A stretch of 64,000 nt of DNA from Polyangium sp. 6x1 (GCF_029946515.1 NZ_JARZHH010000004.1:124001-188000); one strand, 5' to 3'. Shown: positions 1 through 8,397, counted from the stretch's first letter. Made by a program: numbers and translations. Notes: generated by a model not told the origin, from the letters alone.

Positions 1-8
1 GCACGGCG

Positions 9-1115
9 ATGCTGCGCCTGCCGCGCGTGAGCTACCGTGTCTTCTACGCGCACCTCTCGATCACGATGCGCGAGATCACGCAGAGCGCGTTCTTCAACCC
101 GCTCTCGGCGCTCGAGTTCCGGCCCGAGTTCGATCGCATCGGCTCGTCGGCGGTGCTCGAGCTCATGCAGAACGTCAACGGCGAGCACCCGCATCGGCTC
201 GTGGCGCTCACGTTCCTGTCGCTCTACCGCATGCTCCGGTACCTGCGCCTGCTCGACGCGATCGCGCTCGACCACACCGATCGTCGCGTCGCGGGGCGCG
301 CGTACCTCGTGCTCGCGGTGCTGCGCAGCGACGGGCGCGCGCTCTCGAACTACCTGCGCCGGCGCGCGGGCGAGCTGCTCGCGGAGGGGTTTGGCCGGGA
401 GATCGGGCGCGTCGGCGCGTCGGACATCGCGGCGCGGCACGAAGCGCTCGTGGCCGAGGGGCAGAGGCTCTCGGCGATCAAGGACGCGCTGCTCACGGTG
501 TCGGCGAGCCTGCGCGTGGAGCTCCGCCGAATCTTTGAGCACGAACTACCTCCAGCCGACGCGAAGCTCACGGAGCAGGACCTGCGCGCGCGGATCCAGG
601 GCGCGACGTCGCTGCTGCGGCCGGCGATCGAGCTCTGCGTGCTCTTTCTCGGGCGCGCGCTCGGGGCGACGCTGGAGGAGGGTCGCGTCTTCGAGGACGT
701 CGGCGTGCGGCGCGGGACGATCGCGCGCGTGCGGCAGAACGTGTGGATGTTCGCGCAGATCACGCGCGCGTTCGCGAGCAAGCTCCGGCACGCCGATCCC
801 ACGAGCGACAGGTGGGCCGTACCCGAGAGCTTCGGCTTCGTGCGTGACTTCCTCGGCTACTTCCGCGCGATGGGATATCCGCTCGTGGTGCTCGGGGACT
901 ACCCGCGCGCGCGAGAGCTCGTCGCCTCGCTCGCGGCGCTTCGCGACACGGATCTGCTCGACCCGACGCGCCTCGATGGAGCCGCGGGCGAGTGCGAGGC
1001 CTTCTACGATTTCTCGATCCAGCTCTTCGAGCGCATGTCGCAACGCGAGCTCGCGGGCGTGCCGTTCGATCGCCCCGCGGCGGCGCGATCGCTCAAGCTC
1101 TACCTCGGCGACTAG
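9..1115 (+). CDS. Hypothetical protein, possibly 5'-truncated
   Basis: I do not recognise this 368-residue protein. It has no signal peptide or membrane segment and looks like a soluble, mostly helical protein rich in Arg, Leu and Ala. The frame is open from base 3, so the true start may lie outside the window and the ATG at 9 is only the first one visible. The stop overlaps the stop of the convergent transporter gene by four bases. GC-rich third positions throughout, and the absence of an equally clean frame on the other strand, support coding. No function is offered. Confidence 0.7.
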   Translation: MLRLPRVSYRVFYAHLSITMREITQSAFFNPLSALEFRPEFDRIGSSAVLELMQNVNGEHPHRLVALTFLSLYRMLRYLRLLDAIALDHTDRRVAGRAYLVLAVLRSDGRALSNYLRRRAGELLAEGFGREIGRVGASDIAARHEALVAEGQRLSAIKDALLTVSASLRVELRRIFEHELPPADAKLTEQDLRARIQGATSLLRPAIELCVLFLGRALGATLEEGRVFEDVGVRRGTIARVRQNVWMFAQITRAFASKLRHADPTSDRWAVPESFGFVRDFLGYFRAMGYPLVVLGDYPRARELVASLAALRDTDLLDPTRLDGAAGECEAFYDFSIQLFERMSQRELAGVPFDRPAAARSLKLYLGD

Positions 1116-2371
1116 CTCGACGAGGAGGGAGCAGGGTTCGTCCGGCGCACGCCGACAAACCAGAACGCGGCCGAGAGCGCGAGCGCGACGGGCAGGAGGA
1201 GCATGCCCCAGAAGAGCCCTGCGCTCGACGTGCACTGCGCCTTCGAGTCGCGGAACGCGTCGCTCACCGTGCCGACGATCGGCGGTGAGATCATGTCGCC
1301 GAGCAGGTGGATGAGGAAGATCGACAGCGCCATCGCGCTCGCGCGTCGCTCCTCGGGCACCGACTTCAAGATGGCGAGGTTCGTCGGGGCCATGCTGGCG
1401 AAGACCGCGAGCTCGCAGAGGCCGAGCAGCACGAGGAAGCTCGTCGACGTCGGCGCGAGGATCGCGAAGACGGCGAGCGGCGTGGCGACGGCCGAGGAGA
1501 TCGCGCAGACCCAGAGCGCCGCGCGCACGCGATCCTCGCCGGGCACGCGCTCCGCGACGAGGCTGCCGATCCCGGTGCCGATGAGGCCCGTGAGCACGGC
1601 GAGCTTGCCGAACGCGTCGTCGGCGACGTGCATGTCGAGGCAGTGCTTTCGATAAAGGAACGGCACCGCCCACTGCACGAAGCCGCCGAGCGCGAACGTC
1701 TGCGCGATGTAGCCCGCGACGGTGAGCACGTACGATCGGCTTCGCGCGAGCGCGCGCGTGTCGTCGAGGAAGCTCGCGACGACGCCGCGCTCGTCGTTCG
1801 TCTGCGCGAGCGCGCGCGGTGGCTCATGGAGCAAGAGCGCGACGAGCGCGAGCAGCACGCCGGGCCCGCCTGCGATGAAGAAGGCGTTGCGCCATCCGTA
1901 GCGATGCTCGAGCTGACCGCCGAGGATGAAGCCGAGCGCGGAGCCCGCGGGGATCGCGACGTAGAAGACGCCGAGCCAGCGGTTCTTCTTCGCGGCGGGC
2001 GCGACGTCGTCGATGATCGTGGGGCTCAACGTCGCGTAGCTCGCCTCGCCCACGCCGACGACGACACGCGCCGCGAGCAGCGACGCGAGCGTGGCTGCGA
2101 GGCCCGAGGCTGCGGTCGCGGCGGACCAGACGAGGACGCCGGCGGCGATGAGGGTTTTGCGGGGGAACCTGTCGCCGAGCCACCCGAAGACGGGGCTCGT
2201 GACGAAGTAGCCGAGCATGAAGGCGCTCGTGACGAAGCCGAGCTCCTTGTCGGAGAGACCGAGGTGTTCCTGGATGCGCAGCCCGACGGCCGTGACGACG
2301 AAGCGGTCGACGTAGTTCAGGAGGTTCAGGGCCGTGAGCAGCGCGAGGATCGCGCGCGGGCTCTTGATCAC
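1112..2371 (-). CDS. MFS transporter, Spinster-like
   Basis: The 419-residue product is a major facilitator superfamily permease of the inner membrane. About twelve hydrophobic segments are visible. The loop after the second carries GWLGDRFPRK, the family's motif A, and the N-terminal YVDRF followed by a GVGEASY segment resembles the Spinster/sphingolipid-transporter-like subgroup. The substrate cannot be read from sequence. The start used is GTG at 2371 (MIKSPRAI); no good ribosome site precedes it. The gene follows the terminator of the histone-like gene on the same strand, so it is probably transcribed separately. It ends against the stop of the gene at 9-1115. Family call firm, subfamily inferred. 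Confidence 0.88.
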   Translation of the reverse strand: MIKSPRAILALLTALNLLNYVDRFVVTAVGLRIQEHLGLSDKELGFVTSAFMLGYFVTSPVFGWLGDRFPRKTLIAAGVLVWSAATAASGLAATLASLLAARVVVGVGEASYATLSPTIIDDVAPAAKKNRWLGVFYVAIPAGSALGFILGGQLEHRYGWRNAFFIAGGPGVLLALVALLLHEPPRALAQTNDERGVVASFLDDTRALARSRSYVLTVAGYIAQTFALGGFVQWAVPFLYRKHCLDMHVADDAFGKLAVLTGLIGTGIGSLVAERVPGEDRVRAALWVCAISSAVATPLAVFAILAPTSTSFLVLLGLCELAVFASMAPTNLAILKSVPEERRASAMALSIFLIHLLGDMISPPIVGTVSDAFRDSKAQCTSSAGLFWGMLLLPVALALSAAFWFVGVRRTNPAPSSSS

Positions 2372-2396
2372 GGGACGAGACTACGGAAAGAGGCGC

Positions 2397-2440
2397 ACAA
2401 AAACACGAATGGACGTGCGGTGAGTTCCGACGTCCATTCG
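2397..2440 (-). terminator. Rho-independent terminator of the histone-like gene
   Basis: An 11-base perfect stem (2406-2416 with 2430-2440, 13-base loop) is followed, read on the minus strand, by TGTTTTTGTG. It lies downstream of the histone-like stop and upstream of the transporter start, so it should end the histone-like transcript. Confidence 0.75.
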
Positions 2441-2530
2441 GTCGAGGCTCTTCGATGTCCCTGTCGCCGCGGTTTCAAGCTGTGTCGGGGCACATCATCC
2501 TCGATCATCGTCGAGGCCCCGACGCCCGCG

Positions 2531-2551
2531 AGGCGGACTCGAAGTCCGCCT
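2531..2551 (-). other. Hairpin in the 3' region of the histone-like transcript
   Basis: AGGCGGACT and AGTCCGCCT form a perfect 9-base stem with a three-base loop. It lies 40 bases past the histone-like stop and before the real terminator and has no T-run. It may protect the mRNA 3' end; its role is unknown. Confidence 0.5.
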
Positions 2552-2591
2552 CCGGGACGGCTGCGAAGAGCTTGCGGGCTAGCTACCGGGC

Positions 2592-2930
2592 CTATTCCTC
2601 TTCGTGCGAGGCGGCGGGCGCGGGAGCGGGCGCGGACTTCGGCGCGGCGGCCTTCGAGGCGGCGCGGCCCCGTGGAGCGGCCGACTTCTTGGCCGGAGCG
2701 CGCTTCGTGGCCTTCTTGGCCGTGCGCTTCGTCGTGGCGGCGGCGCGCTTCTTCGCGGGGGCGCGCTTGGCGGCCGTCTTCTTCGCGGGGGCGCGCTTGG
2801 CGGCCGTCTTCTTCGCGGCAGCCTTCTTCGCGGGCTTCTTGGCGACCTTGGCGGCCTTGGTGGCCTTCGTGGCAGCCGGCTTCTTCGTCGCCTTCTTCGC
2901 GGGCTTCTTCGCAGTCTTCTTCGCAGCCAT
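2592..2930 (-). CDS. Histone H1-like Lys/Ala-rich DNA-binding protein
   Basis: The start chosen is ATG at 2930, because AGGAGGG stands about eight bases upstream; an open frame extends further 5' but without such a site. The 112-residue product begins MAAKKTAKKPAKKATKK and is almost entirely Lys, Ala, Pro, Arg and Thr in AAKK/PAKK units, ending in an Ala/Pro-rich stretch and a short acidic tail (SHEEE). This is the composition of eukaryotic histone H1 tails and of bacterial HctB/AlgP-type proteins, so non-specific nucleoid binding is the likely role. A 30-base exact duplication encodes two copies of KTAAKRAPAK. It is a single-gene transcription unit with its own promoter (3020-3048) and terminator (2397-2440). 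Confidence 0.88.
   Translation of the reverse strand: MAAKKTAKKPAKKATKKPAATKATKAAKVAKKPAKKAAAKKTAAKRAPAKKTAAKRAPAKKRAAATTKRTAKKATKRAPAKKSAAPRGRAASKAAAPKSAPAPAPAASHEEE
2751..2810 (-). repeat. 30-base tandem duplication inside the histone-like gene
   Basis: Bases 2751-2780 and 2781-2810 are identical and a third copy starts but diverges after 8 bases. The repeat keeps frame and duplicates ten residues, so copy number could vary between strains without breaking the gene. Confidence 0.85.
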
Positions 2931-3317
2931 CTGAGACCCTCCTGATTGGCCGCCTCGCTCTCGCTCTCGCTGGTTGGATTGCCTGAGTCGCGAGCCCCGA
3001 GACAACAGATGTTGCACGACGTATATTGCCACGCATGGTGACGGTCAAGGAAATTCTTGCAAGGTCTGCTCTGATGTACCCCTTCGGTTGAAGGGAGATC
3101 GCTCTGCAAGCATTGCGAGGGCGGAACGTAGGAACAGATGGGCTGTAGTGTCCCTCGCGATCCCAGGCTCCTACAACCTCCCCTTTCGTCGTCAAACGTC
3201 GCCTATTGACATCTTGTTCGACTTGTGTATCGGGGCCCGCGGAGCATGTCTCCCCTTGTGCGACGCCGGGGACCTCGGCTACGGTCCGGACGTTCGTCAA
3301 GCGTCCAGGAGGACAGG
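2931..3317. other. Divergent intergenic region
   Basis: 387 bases between the histone-like gene (minus) and the OmpA-type gene (plus). It is visibly less GC-rich than its surroundings and holds the histone-like promoter at 3020-3048. It also holds a perfect TTGACA at 3206-3211, with TATCGG 16 bases further on, as a weaker candidate promoter for the OmpA-type gene. No credible gene was seen. Confidence 0.6.
3020..3048 (-). promoter_or_regulatory. Sigma70-type promoter of the histone-like gene
   Basis: On the minus strand TTGACC (3048-3043) is separated by exactly 17 bases from TATACG (3025-3020). The predicted start near 3013 gives an 80-base leader to the ATG at 2930. Confidence 0.6.
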
Positions 3318-4142
3318 ATGTCGATGCGTCGCACGACCTCGTGGCTCCTGCTCGGATCCGCGCTCTTCGCCTTCACGGGCGCTACCGGGTGCGGCTACTC
3401 CGAGGAGGAGATGCAAGCCAAAGTCCGAGAAATCGAGGCCCTGAAGGGCCAGCTCTCCGATCAGGAACGGCAAAACAAGAAGGCCCGCGGCGAGCTCGAC
3501 GACGCGAAGGCGCAGATCGAGCAGCTCAAGCAGCAGCTCAAGAACGCCGGCGTCGATATCTCGAAGCTCAACGCGAACCTCGAAGAGCAGTCGAAGGCCC
3601 TCGAGGAGTACCGGCGCCGCGCCGAGCAGCTCGAGGCGATCAAGAAGCGCTTCGAGACGCTGCGCGAGAAGCTCCAGGCCCTCACGAAGCTCGGGCTCAA
3701 CGTGACCGTGCGCAACAACCGCATGGTCATCCAGCTCCCGGGCGACGTGCTCTTCGATCCGGGCAAGGAGACGCTGAAGAAGGACGGGCAGGACATCCTG
3801 CTCAAGGTCGCCGAGGTCGTGCGCAACGACTCTGCCCTGTCGCAGCGCTCGTTCCAGGTCGCCGGTCACACCGACAGCGACAAGCTCACGGGCGGCCGCT
3901 TCAAGGACAACTGGGGCCTCAGCGTGATGCGCGCGCGTGAGGTGCTCGCGTTCCTCATCGAGACGCCCGAGAAGAACGGCGGCGGCCTGAGCCCCGCGCG
4001 CTGGAGCGCCGCGGGCTACGGCGACACCGACCCGGTGAAGCCGAACGACACGCCCGAGAACAAGCTCGCGAACCGCCGCTGTGAGCTCGTGGTGCTGCCG
4101 AACGTCGAGGAGATGCTCGACCTGAAGACGCTCGCGAACTGA
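3318..4142 (+). CDS. OmpA-family lipoprotein with coiled coil
   Basis: The 274-residue product starts at the ATG at 3318, which AGGAGG precedes by five bases. A lipoprotein signal ends in GATGC (modified Cys about residue 25). Residues about 28-130 form a long Glu/Lys/Gln-rich coiled coil. The C-terminal half is an OmpA/MotB-type peptidoglycan-binding domain: VLFDPGKETLKKDG, then VAGHTDSD, then the NRRCELVV strand. This places it in the periplasm, probably anchored to the outer membrane and bound to the cell wall, like Pal-type tethers but with an added coiled-coil spacer. The Ppx/GppA gene follows after 40 bases and may be cotranscribed. Confidence 0.9.
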   Translation: MSMRRTTSWLLLGSALFAFTGATGCGYSEEEMQAKVREIEALKGQLSDQERQNKKARGELDDAKAQIEQLKQQLKNAGVDISKLNANLEEQSKALEEYRRRAEQLEAIKKRFETLREKLQALTKLGLNVTVRNNRMVIQLPGDVLFDPGKETLKKDGQDILLKVAEVVRNDSALSQRSFQVAGHTDSDKLTGGRFKDNWGLSVMRAREVLAFLIETPEKNGGGLSPARWSAAGYGDTDPVKPNDTPENKLANRRCELVVLPNVEEMLDLKTLAN

Positions 4143-4182
4143 GCGAGCGTCCGTTCCTTCGACCCCCAACCGTTTGAGCTCC

Positions 4183-5127
4183 ATGCGATTTGCCGCGATC
4201 GACATCGGCACGAACTCCGTCCTCTTGCTGGTCGTCGAGCAGCGCGGCGACGAGCTCGTGCCGATCGTCGAGCGCGCCACGATCACGCGCCTCGGGCAGG
4301 GCGTCGACGCCACGCGCAAGCTCGCGCCCGACGCCGTGACGCGCACGCTCGACTGCCTCGCGAAGTACGGCGAGGAGCTCCGCGCGGTCGGCGCCTCGAA
4401 GGTCGTCGCCGTGGGCACGAGCGCGATGCGCGACGCGAGCGGCGGTGACGCGTTTCGCGCGGAGGCGAAGGCGCGGCTCGGCGTGGAGCCGCGCGTCGTG
4501 TCGGGGCGCGAGGAGGCAGAGCTCACCTTCGAGGGCGCGCTCTCCGGGCTCGGCCTCTCGGGTCCCGTCACGGTCTTCGACGTCGGGGGCGGCAGCACGG
4601 AGATCGTGACCGGCGACGCGGCCGGAGGGCTCGTGAGCGCGACGAGCCTCGACATCGGCAGTGTGCGGCTCACCGAGCGGCACGTGAAGAGCGACCCGCC
4701 GACGGCGGCGGAGCTCGAGGCGGTGCGGGCGGACGTGCGCGCCTCGCTCGGGAGCACGGGCTTCTCGCCGAGCGGCGCGCTCGTCGGCGTGGCCGGCACG
4801 GTGACCACGCTCGCGGCCTATGCGCGGGACGTGTTCCCGTACGACGCCTCGCGCGTGCATGGCGCGCGTCTCTCGCAGGACGAGGTCGTGCGTGCCGTGG
4901 GCTCGCTCGCTGCCATGCCGTTGGCGCAGCGTCGCGCCTTGCGAACGATCAAGCCGGAGCGTGCGGACGTGATCGTCGCGGGTGGGGTGCTCGTCGCGGA
5001 GGTGCTCGCGTGGGCCAGCGAGCCGCGCGCGACGCCCGCCGTGGATTCCACCGTCGAGCTCGTCGTATCGGATCGAGGCGTGCGCTGGGGGCTCGCGCGA
5101 AGGCTGGCAGAAGGGCGCCTTTCGTAA
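4183..5127 (+). CDS. Ppx/GppA-type phosphatase
   Basis: The 314-residue product belongs to the exopolyphosphatase / guanosine pentaphosphate phosphatase family of the actin-like ATPase fold. The phosphate-1 loop is seen in FAAIDIGTNSVLLLV near the N-terminus, VGTSAMRDA about residue 85, and phosphate-2 in VFDVGGGSTEIV about residue 131. The length matches the short, single-module members, which lack the C-terminal HD-like domain of E. coli Ppx and GppA. Substrate (polyphosphate or pppGpp) cannot be decided. A TTG at 4174 is in frame, but the ATG at 4183 begins the conserved core. It probably shares a transcript with the OmpA-type gene. The promoter of cdnL starts 100 bases after its stop. Confidence 0.9.
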   Translation: MRFAAIDIGTNSVLLLVVEQRGDELVPIVERATITRLGQGVDATRKLAPDAVTRTLDCLAKYGEELRAVGASKVVAVGTSAMRDASGGDAFRAEAKARLGVEPRVVSGREEAELTFEGALSGLGLSGPVTVFDVGGGSTEIVTGDAAGGLVSATSLDIGSVRLTERHVKSDPPTAAELEAVRADVRASLGSTGFSPSGALVGVAGTVTTLAAYARDVFPYDASRVHGARLSQDEVVRAVGSLAAMPLAQRRALRTIKPERADVIVAGGVLVAEVLAWASEPRATPAVDSTVELVVSDRGVRWGLARRLAEGRLS

Positions 5128-5230
5128 CGCCGCGCGCTCGCTTTACCGCCCATCCATGCGCGTGTCCGTTGCCGTTTCACCGGACCGTTGCCATATCTGT
5201 ATGGGAGATCGCCGGGAGAAGCCAATTCGG

Positions 5231-5259
5231 TTGACAGATCCCGGCGTTCTAACTAGAGT
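5231..5259 (+). promoter_or_regulatory. Sigma70-type promoter upstream of cdnL
   Basis: A perfect TTGACA at 5231-5236 is followed after 17 bases by TAGAGT at 5254-5259. This is the best consensus match seen in the window. A start near 5266 would leave a leader of about 305 bases before the cdnL ATG. Confidence 0.65.
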
Positions 5260-5281
5260 GCGCGCGCCTGGCGCAAACTAA

Positions 5282-5319
5282 CCCCTCACCGAGGCGTCGA
5301 GATCTCGAGCCGTGAGGGG
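5282..5319 (+). promoter_or_regulatory. Leader hairpin before cdnL
   Basis: CCCCTCAC (5282-5289) pairs with GTGAGGGG (5312-5319). The enclosed segment contains the 12-base palindrome TCGAGATCTCGA (5297-5308). It lies about 15 bases after the predicted transcription start. No T-run follows, so it is not a simple terminator. Confidence 0.5.
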
Positions 5320-5570
5320 ACTTCTCTCAACAACCCCGAAACCCCTTCCACCGTCAGCTCCCCCGCGGTGTCTTCGATGGTGACCGAAGCAGCAGCGCTC
5401 TGCGATCTCCCGCATCCCCCAGGCCCTTATCGTGGTCTTCGCGGCAGCGCTCCTCTCTTCGGAATGAGACACCAGATCCAACGGTTCCTGGCCGACCTCG
5501 AGCGATCGCATCGCTCGGCCCAGCGGGGACACGTGATCGAAGCGGCGGGGCGGTAGGCAAAGGAGACAGT

Positions 5571-6077
5571 ATGCAGGCTCGTTCGGAGATCCAGTTCAAG
5601 GTAGGCGACAAGGCGGTTTATCCGGCCCAGGGCGTGGCCGAGGTCGTCAACATCGAAGAGAAAGACATCGCCGGGAACCGCCAGCGCTTCTACGTTCTCC
5701 GCATCCTCGACACCGACCGCAAGATCATGGTGCCGGTCTCCAACGCCAGCGCCGTCGGGCTCCGTCAGGTGATCTCGGAGCAGGAGATCCGCGAGATCTT
5801 CGACATCCTGCGCGAGCGCACGATCGCGTTCGACAACCAGACGTGGAACCGCCGCTACCGCGGTTTCATGGACAAGATCAAGACGGGCTCGATCTACGAC
5901 GTCGCCGAGGTTCTGCGTGATCTCTACCGTCTGAAGACGGACAAGCAGCTCTCCTTCGGCGAGCGCCGCATGCTCGACACGGCGCGCTCGCTCATCGTGA
6001 AGGAGATCGCGATCGCGCGGGGCCAGACCGAGGAACAGGTGAAGACCGAGATCGAGGCGATCTTTCTCGCCAACTGA
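5571..6077 (+). CDS. cdnL: CarD/CdnL-type RNA polymerase-binding regulator
   Basis: The 168-residue product matches CdnL, the essential CarD-family protein of myxobacteria that binds RNA polymerase beta and stabilises open complexes at rRNA-type promoters. Residues 8-65 form the RNAP-interacting domain (FKVGDKAVYPAQGVAEV). The C-terminal helical part contains NRRYRGFMDKIKTGS, DVAEVLRDLYRL and SFGERRMLDTARSLIVKEIA, typical of the CdnL/TRCF family. It has no HMGA-like tail, which separates it from CarD itself. AAAGGAGA precedes the ATG. It is monocistronic: a strong promoter with a long leader upstream and a textbook terminator at 6122-6158. Confidence 0.95.
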   Translation: MQARSEIQFKVGDKAVYPAQGVAEVVNIEEKDIAGNRQRFYVLRILDTDRKIMVPVSNASAVGLRQVISEQEIREIFDILRERTIAFDNQTWNRRYRGFMDKIKTGSIYDVAEVLRDLYRLKTDKQLSFGERRMLDTARSLIVKEIAIARGQTEEQVKTEIEAIFLAN

Positions 6078-6121
6078 ACCATAGAACCGCACGGGCAAGG
6101 GGGCGGCGCGGTTCCCCGAAG

Positions 6122-6158
6122 AGGGCCGATTCCACGAGGAATCGGCCCTTCGTTTTTT
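6122..6158 (+). terminator. Rho-independent terminator of cdnL
   Basis: A perfect 12-base stem (6122-6133 with 6138-6149, loop ACGA) is followed by T, CG and six T residues, then AATTATTT. It overlaps the last codon of the convergent lipoprotein gene. Confidence 0.93.
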
Positions 6159-6618
6159 AATTATTTCCCGGACGAACCTGCACGGGCGGCAGCGCCGGAA
6201 GCGGCAGGTCCACGCGCCACGCCTCGTCCTCGAACACGCACGCCACCTGCGCGCGATCGTCCGGTCCGAGGCCGATGATCTCGACGAGCGCGTGGTTGCC
6301 GGAGATCTGCGCCGCATATCGCTGGGGCTCGAAGCGCACGACGAAGCGCGAAGGAACGATCATCGCCTCGGGCGCGATCGTCTTGCCGCTCGCCGCGCTG
6401 TAGCGCTGGGCTCGCTCGGCGAGGTTTCCGCGCGCGCGCTTCGAGAGCAGCTCGAACGCAGACTTCGCCGCGGCCGGGTCGCCGTTCACGAGCCGCAGCC
6501 GCTCGACGAGCTCGCGCACCGCGCCGTCGGGCGAGGCGTTCACGGGGCGCCGGTTGCAGCCCGCGGCCGGGACGAGCAGGGCCAGACAAAGCAGGAGGGA
6601 TTTCGTCATCGAGATCAT
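6157..6618 (-). CDS. Putative lipoprotein of unknown function
   Basis: The 153-residue product starts MISMTKSLLLCLALLVPAAGC, a signal peptide with a lipobox at Cys 21; about 130 residues would be exposed in the periplasm. The rest (RRPVNASPDGAVRELVERL near the N-terminus, FVVRFEPQRYAAQ in the middle) gives no certain family match. The start overlaps the stop of the tRNA methyltransferase gene by four bases (ATGA), which argues for ATG 6618 over ATG 6609 and for translational coupling. The stop lies inside the cdnL terminator T-run, so the two convergent units share that sequence. Confidence 0.78.
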   Translation of the reverse strand: MISMTKSLLLCLALLVPAAGCNRRPVNASPDGAVRELVERLRLVNGDPAAAKSAFELLSKRARGNLAERAQRYSAASGKTIAPEAMIVPSRFVVRFEPQRYAAQISGNHALVEIIGLGPDDRAQVACVFEDEAWRVDLPLPALPPVQVRPGNN

Positions 6619-7133
6619 CCGAGCGTCGTCTGCGAGAGCGCGCCGATCTGCCGCAGCGCCTCGTAGAGCACGATGCTCGCCGCGTTCGCGAGGTTCAGCG
6701 AGCGTACGGGCCCGAGGGTCGGGATGCCGTAGACATCGTCGGGGAAGCGCTCGAGCAGCGCGTCGTCGAGGCCCTTGCTCTCCTTGCCGAAGACGAGCGC
6801 GTCGCCCGGCTGGTAGCCCGCGTCGAGGTAGCTCTTCGTGGCGACGGCGCTGAAGAGGCAGAGCCGCGTCGCCGGCATGCTCGCGCGGAACGCTTCGAAG
6901 TCGGCGTGTTGTTCGAGCTCGACGAGGTGCCAGTAATCGACGCCCGCGCGGCGGACCGAGTGCTCGTCGATGCGGAAGCCGAGCTTGCCGACGAGGTGCA
7001 GCTTGCTCTTCGTGGCCGCCGTGAGCCGGGCGATGCTGCCGGTGTTCTGCGGGATCTCGGGATCGACCAGCACGACGTGCAGGGGTCGGTCGAGCGGTCG
7101 TGCGCGGAGGCGAGGGCGCTGGTCCTTGGCCAC
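6615..7133 (-). CDS. trmL: tRNA (cytidine/uridine-34 2'-O)-methyltransferase, TrmL type
   Basis: The 172-residue product is a SPOUT-class methyltransferase of the minimal TrmL/YibK type, which methylates the wobble ribose of certain tRNA-Leu species using S-adenosylmethionine. The three SPOUT motifs are present: QNTGSIARL (29-37), VFGKESKGL (114-122) and SLNLANAASIVLYEAL (145-160), which form the deep trefoil knot. Length fits the family. The start is GTG at 7133; no strong ribosome site is visible. It is the first gene of a two-gene unit with the lipoprotein gene and runs divergently from the barrel-protein gene at 7237. Confidence 0.9.
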   Translation of the reverse strand: MAKDQRPRLRARPLDRPLHVVLVDPEIPQNTGSIARLTAATKSKLHLVGKLGFRIDEHSVRRAGVDYWHLVELEQHADFEAFRASMPATRLCLFSAVATKSYLDAGYQPGDALVFGKESKGLDDALLERFPDDVYGIPTLGPVRSLNLANAASIVLYEALRQIGALSQTTLG

Positions 7134-7236
7134 GCGGTCTTTCTAGCCCCACACGCCCCGGGCACAAGCTTCCGCCCTCAGAGACCTTGACGGGAAAGCG
7201 GCCCCCACCGTAGCCTCGCGCCTCGGAGATCCTGGT

Positions 7237-8397
7237 ATGCGTCGATTCGGGTGGATCGCGGCGGCTGCCGCGCTCGTCGCGGCGGTGGCGGTGCCTCGCC
7301 AGGCAGAGGCGGACACGATGGACCCCGCCCTCGCGCGCCTCGTGACGGACGAGAGCTGCCGTGCGCCGGGCGGAAGCGGCGGCCTCTACTACAACCCGCA
7401 GTCGGGCTATTCCCGTTGCGGAACCGACGATCTCGCGTTCGCCAAGCTCATCGGCGAGTGGGGCTTCGCGCTCGCGCCGACGGCGATGCATCCGGCGCGG
7501 ACGACGGGCTACGGCGGGTTCGATCTCGCGTTCGAGGGCGCGTTCACGAACATCTCGTCGGACTCGCAATACTGGGCGCTCGGGACGCAAGGCAAGCAGG
7601 ACCCGAACAACAAGCTCTTCTCCACGCGCAACACCGGCCCCGACGACTTCATCCAGGTCTTCTCGATGAAGACCCGGTACGGCTTCGCGCCGCTCTCGCT
7701 GCCGCTCGGCATCCTCGGCATGGAGCTCGGGACGAAGATCGGGTTCATGTCGAACTCGAACATCGGCATCCTCGGCGCCGACGTCCGCATCGCGCTCCTC
7801 GAAGGCTTCCGCACGGGCATCCCCGCGATCTTCCCGGACATCGCGGTCGGCGGCTCGGTCACGACCCTGACGGGCAACCCCGAGTTCCAGATGACGGTCG
7901 CGGGCGCCGACGCGCAGCTATCGAAGCCCATCCCGATCGCGGGCAGCGTCGTGCTCACGCCGTACGTCGGCTACTCGTTCCTCCGCATCTTCGGCGACTC
8001 CGGTCTCATCGATCTCACGCCGAACACCGACGCGCTGAACTACTGCGGCTACCGGGGCGGTAACTCCCCCGCCACGCCCGATCCGAGCAAGACCTACCGC
8101 GACGGCCAGCCCGTCTGCGCCACGGGGACGAGCGCGGACTTCAACAACACGGCCGTCTTCGATCCGGTCCGCATGACGCGCCACCGCATCGACGCGGGCC
8201 TGCAGCTCCGCTTCCAGATGGTCCGCATCGGCGCGCACTTCGTCACCGACGTCGTCGATCCGGAAGAGGCCAACCAGGACGAGGACTCGCAGGTCTTCAC
8301 GCCCGATCCGAACGACGCCGCGGATGCGAAGGTGAACAAGTTCGCGGGCATGCCCCGGCAGTACACGCTCGCGTTCGACATCGGCCTCGTCCTCTAG
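7237..8397 (+). CDS. Predicted outer-membrane beta-barrel-like protein
   Basis: I do not recognise a named family. The 386-residue product has a clear signal peptide (MRRFGWIAAAAALVAAVAVP, cleavage about residue 26 after AEA). The mature part alternates aromatic and small residues in repeated amphipathic strands (FDLAFEGAF, VLTPYVGYSF, LQLRFQMVRIGAHF) and ends YTLAFDIGLVL, compatible with a barrel ending in an outer-membrane-targeting strand. Four Cys residues could form disulfides. GGAGA precedes the ATG by seven bases. A weak TTGACG-18-TAGCCT promoter is visible at 7187-7216. A bidirectional terminator follows at 8420-8455. Confidence 0.75.
   Translation: MRRFGWIAAAAALVAAVAVPRQAEADTMDPALARLVTDESCRAPGGSGGLYYNPQSGYSRCGTDDLAFAKLIGEWGFALAPTAMHPARTTGYGGFDLAFEGAFTNISSDSQYWALGTQGKQDPNNKLFSTRNTGPDDFIQVFSMKTRYGFAPLSLPLGILGMELGTKIGFMSNSNIGILGADVRIALLEGFRTGIPAIFPDIAVGGSVTTLTGNPEFQMTVAGADAQLSKPIPIAGSVVLTPYVGYSFLRIFGDSGLIDLTPNTDALNYCGYRGGNSPATPDPSKTYRDGQPVCATGTSADFNNTAVFDPVRMTRHRIDAGLQLRFQMVRIGAHFVTDVVDPEEANQDEDSQVFTPDPNDAADAKVNKFAGMPRQYTLAFDIGLVL

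Larger units (their letters stand above)
5128..5570. other. Intergenic region holding the cdnL promoter and a long leader
   Basis: 443 bases between the Ppx/GppA gene and cdnL. They contain a strong promoter at 5231-5259 and an inverted repeat at 5282-5319. A GTG-started 62-codon frame at 5368-5556 has no ribosome site and no recognisable content; I do not call it a gene. Confidence 0.6.

Noticed and set aside
5368-5556. 62-codon GTG frame in the cdnL leader
   Set aside because: No ribosome site and no family content; could be a leader peptide but unsupported.
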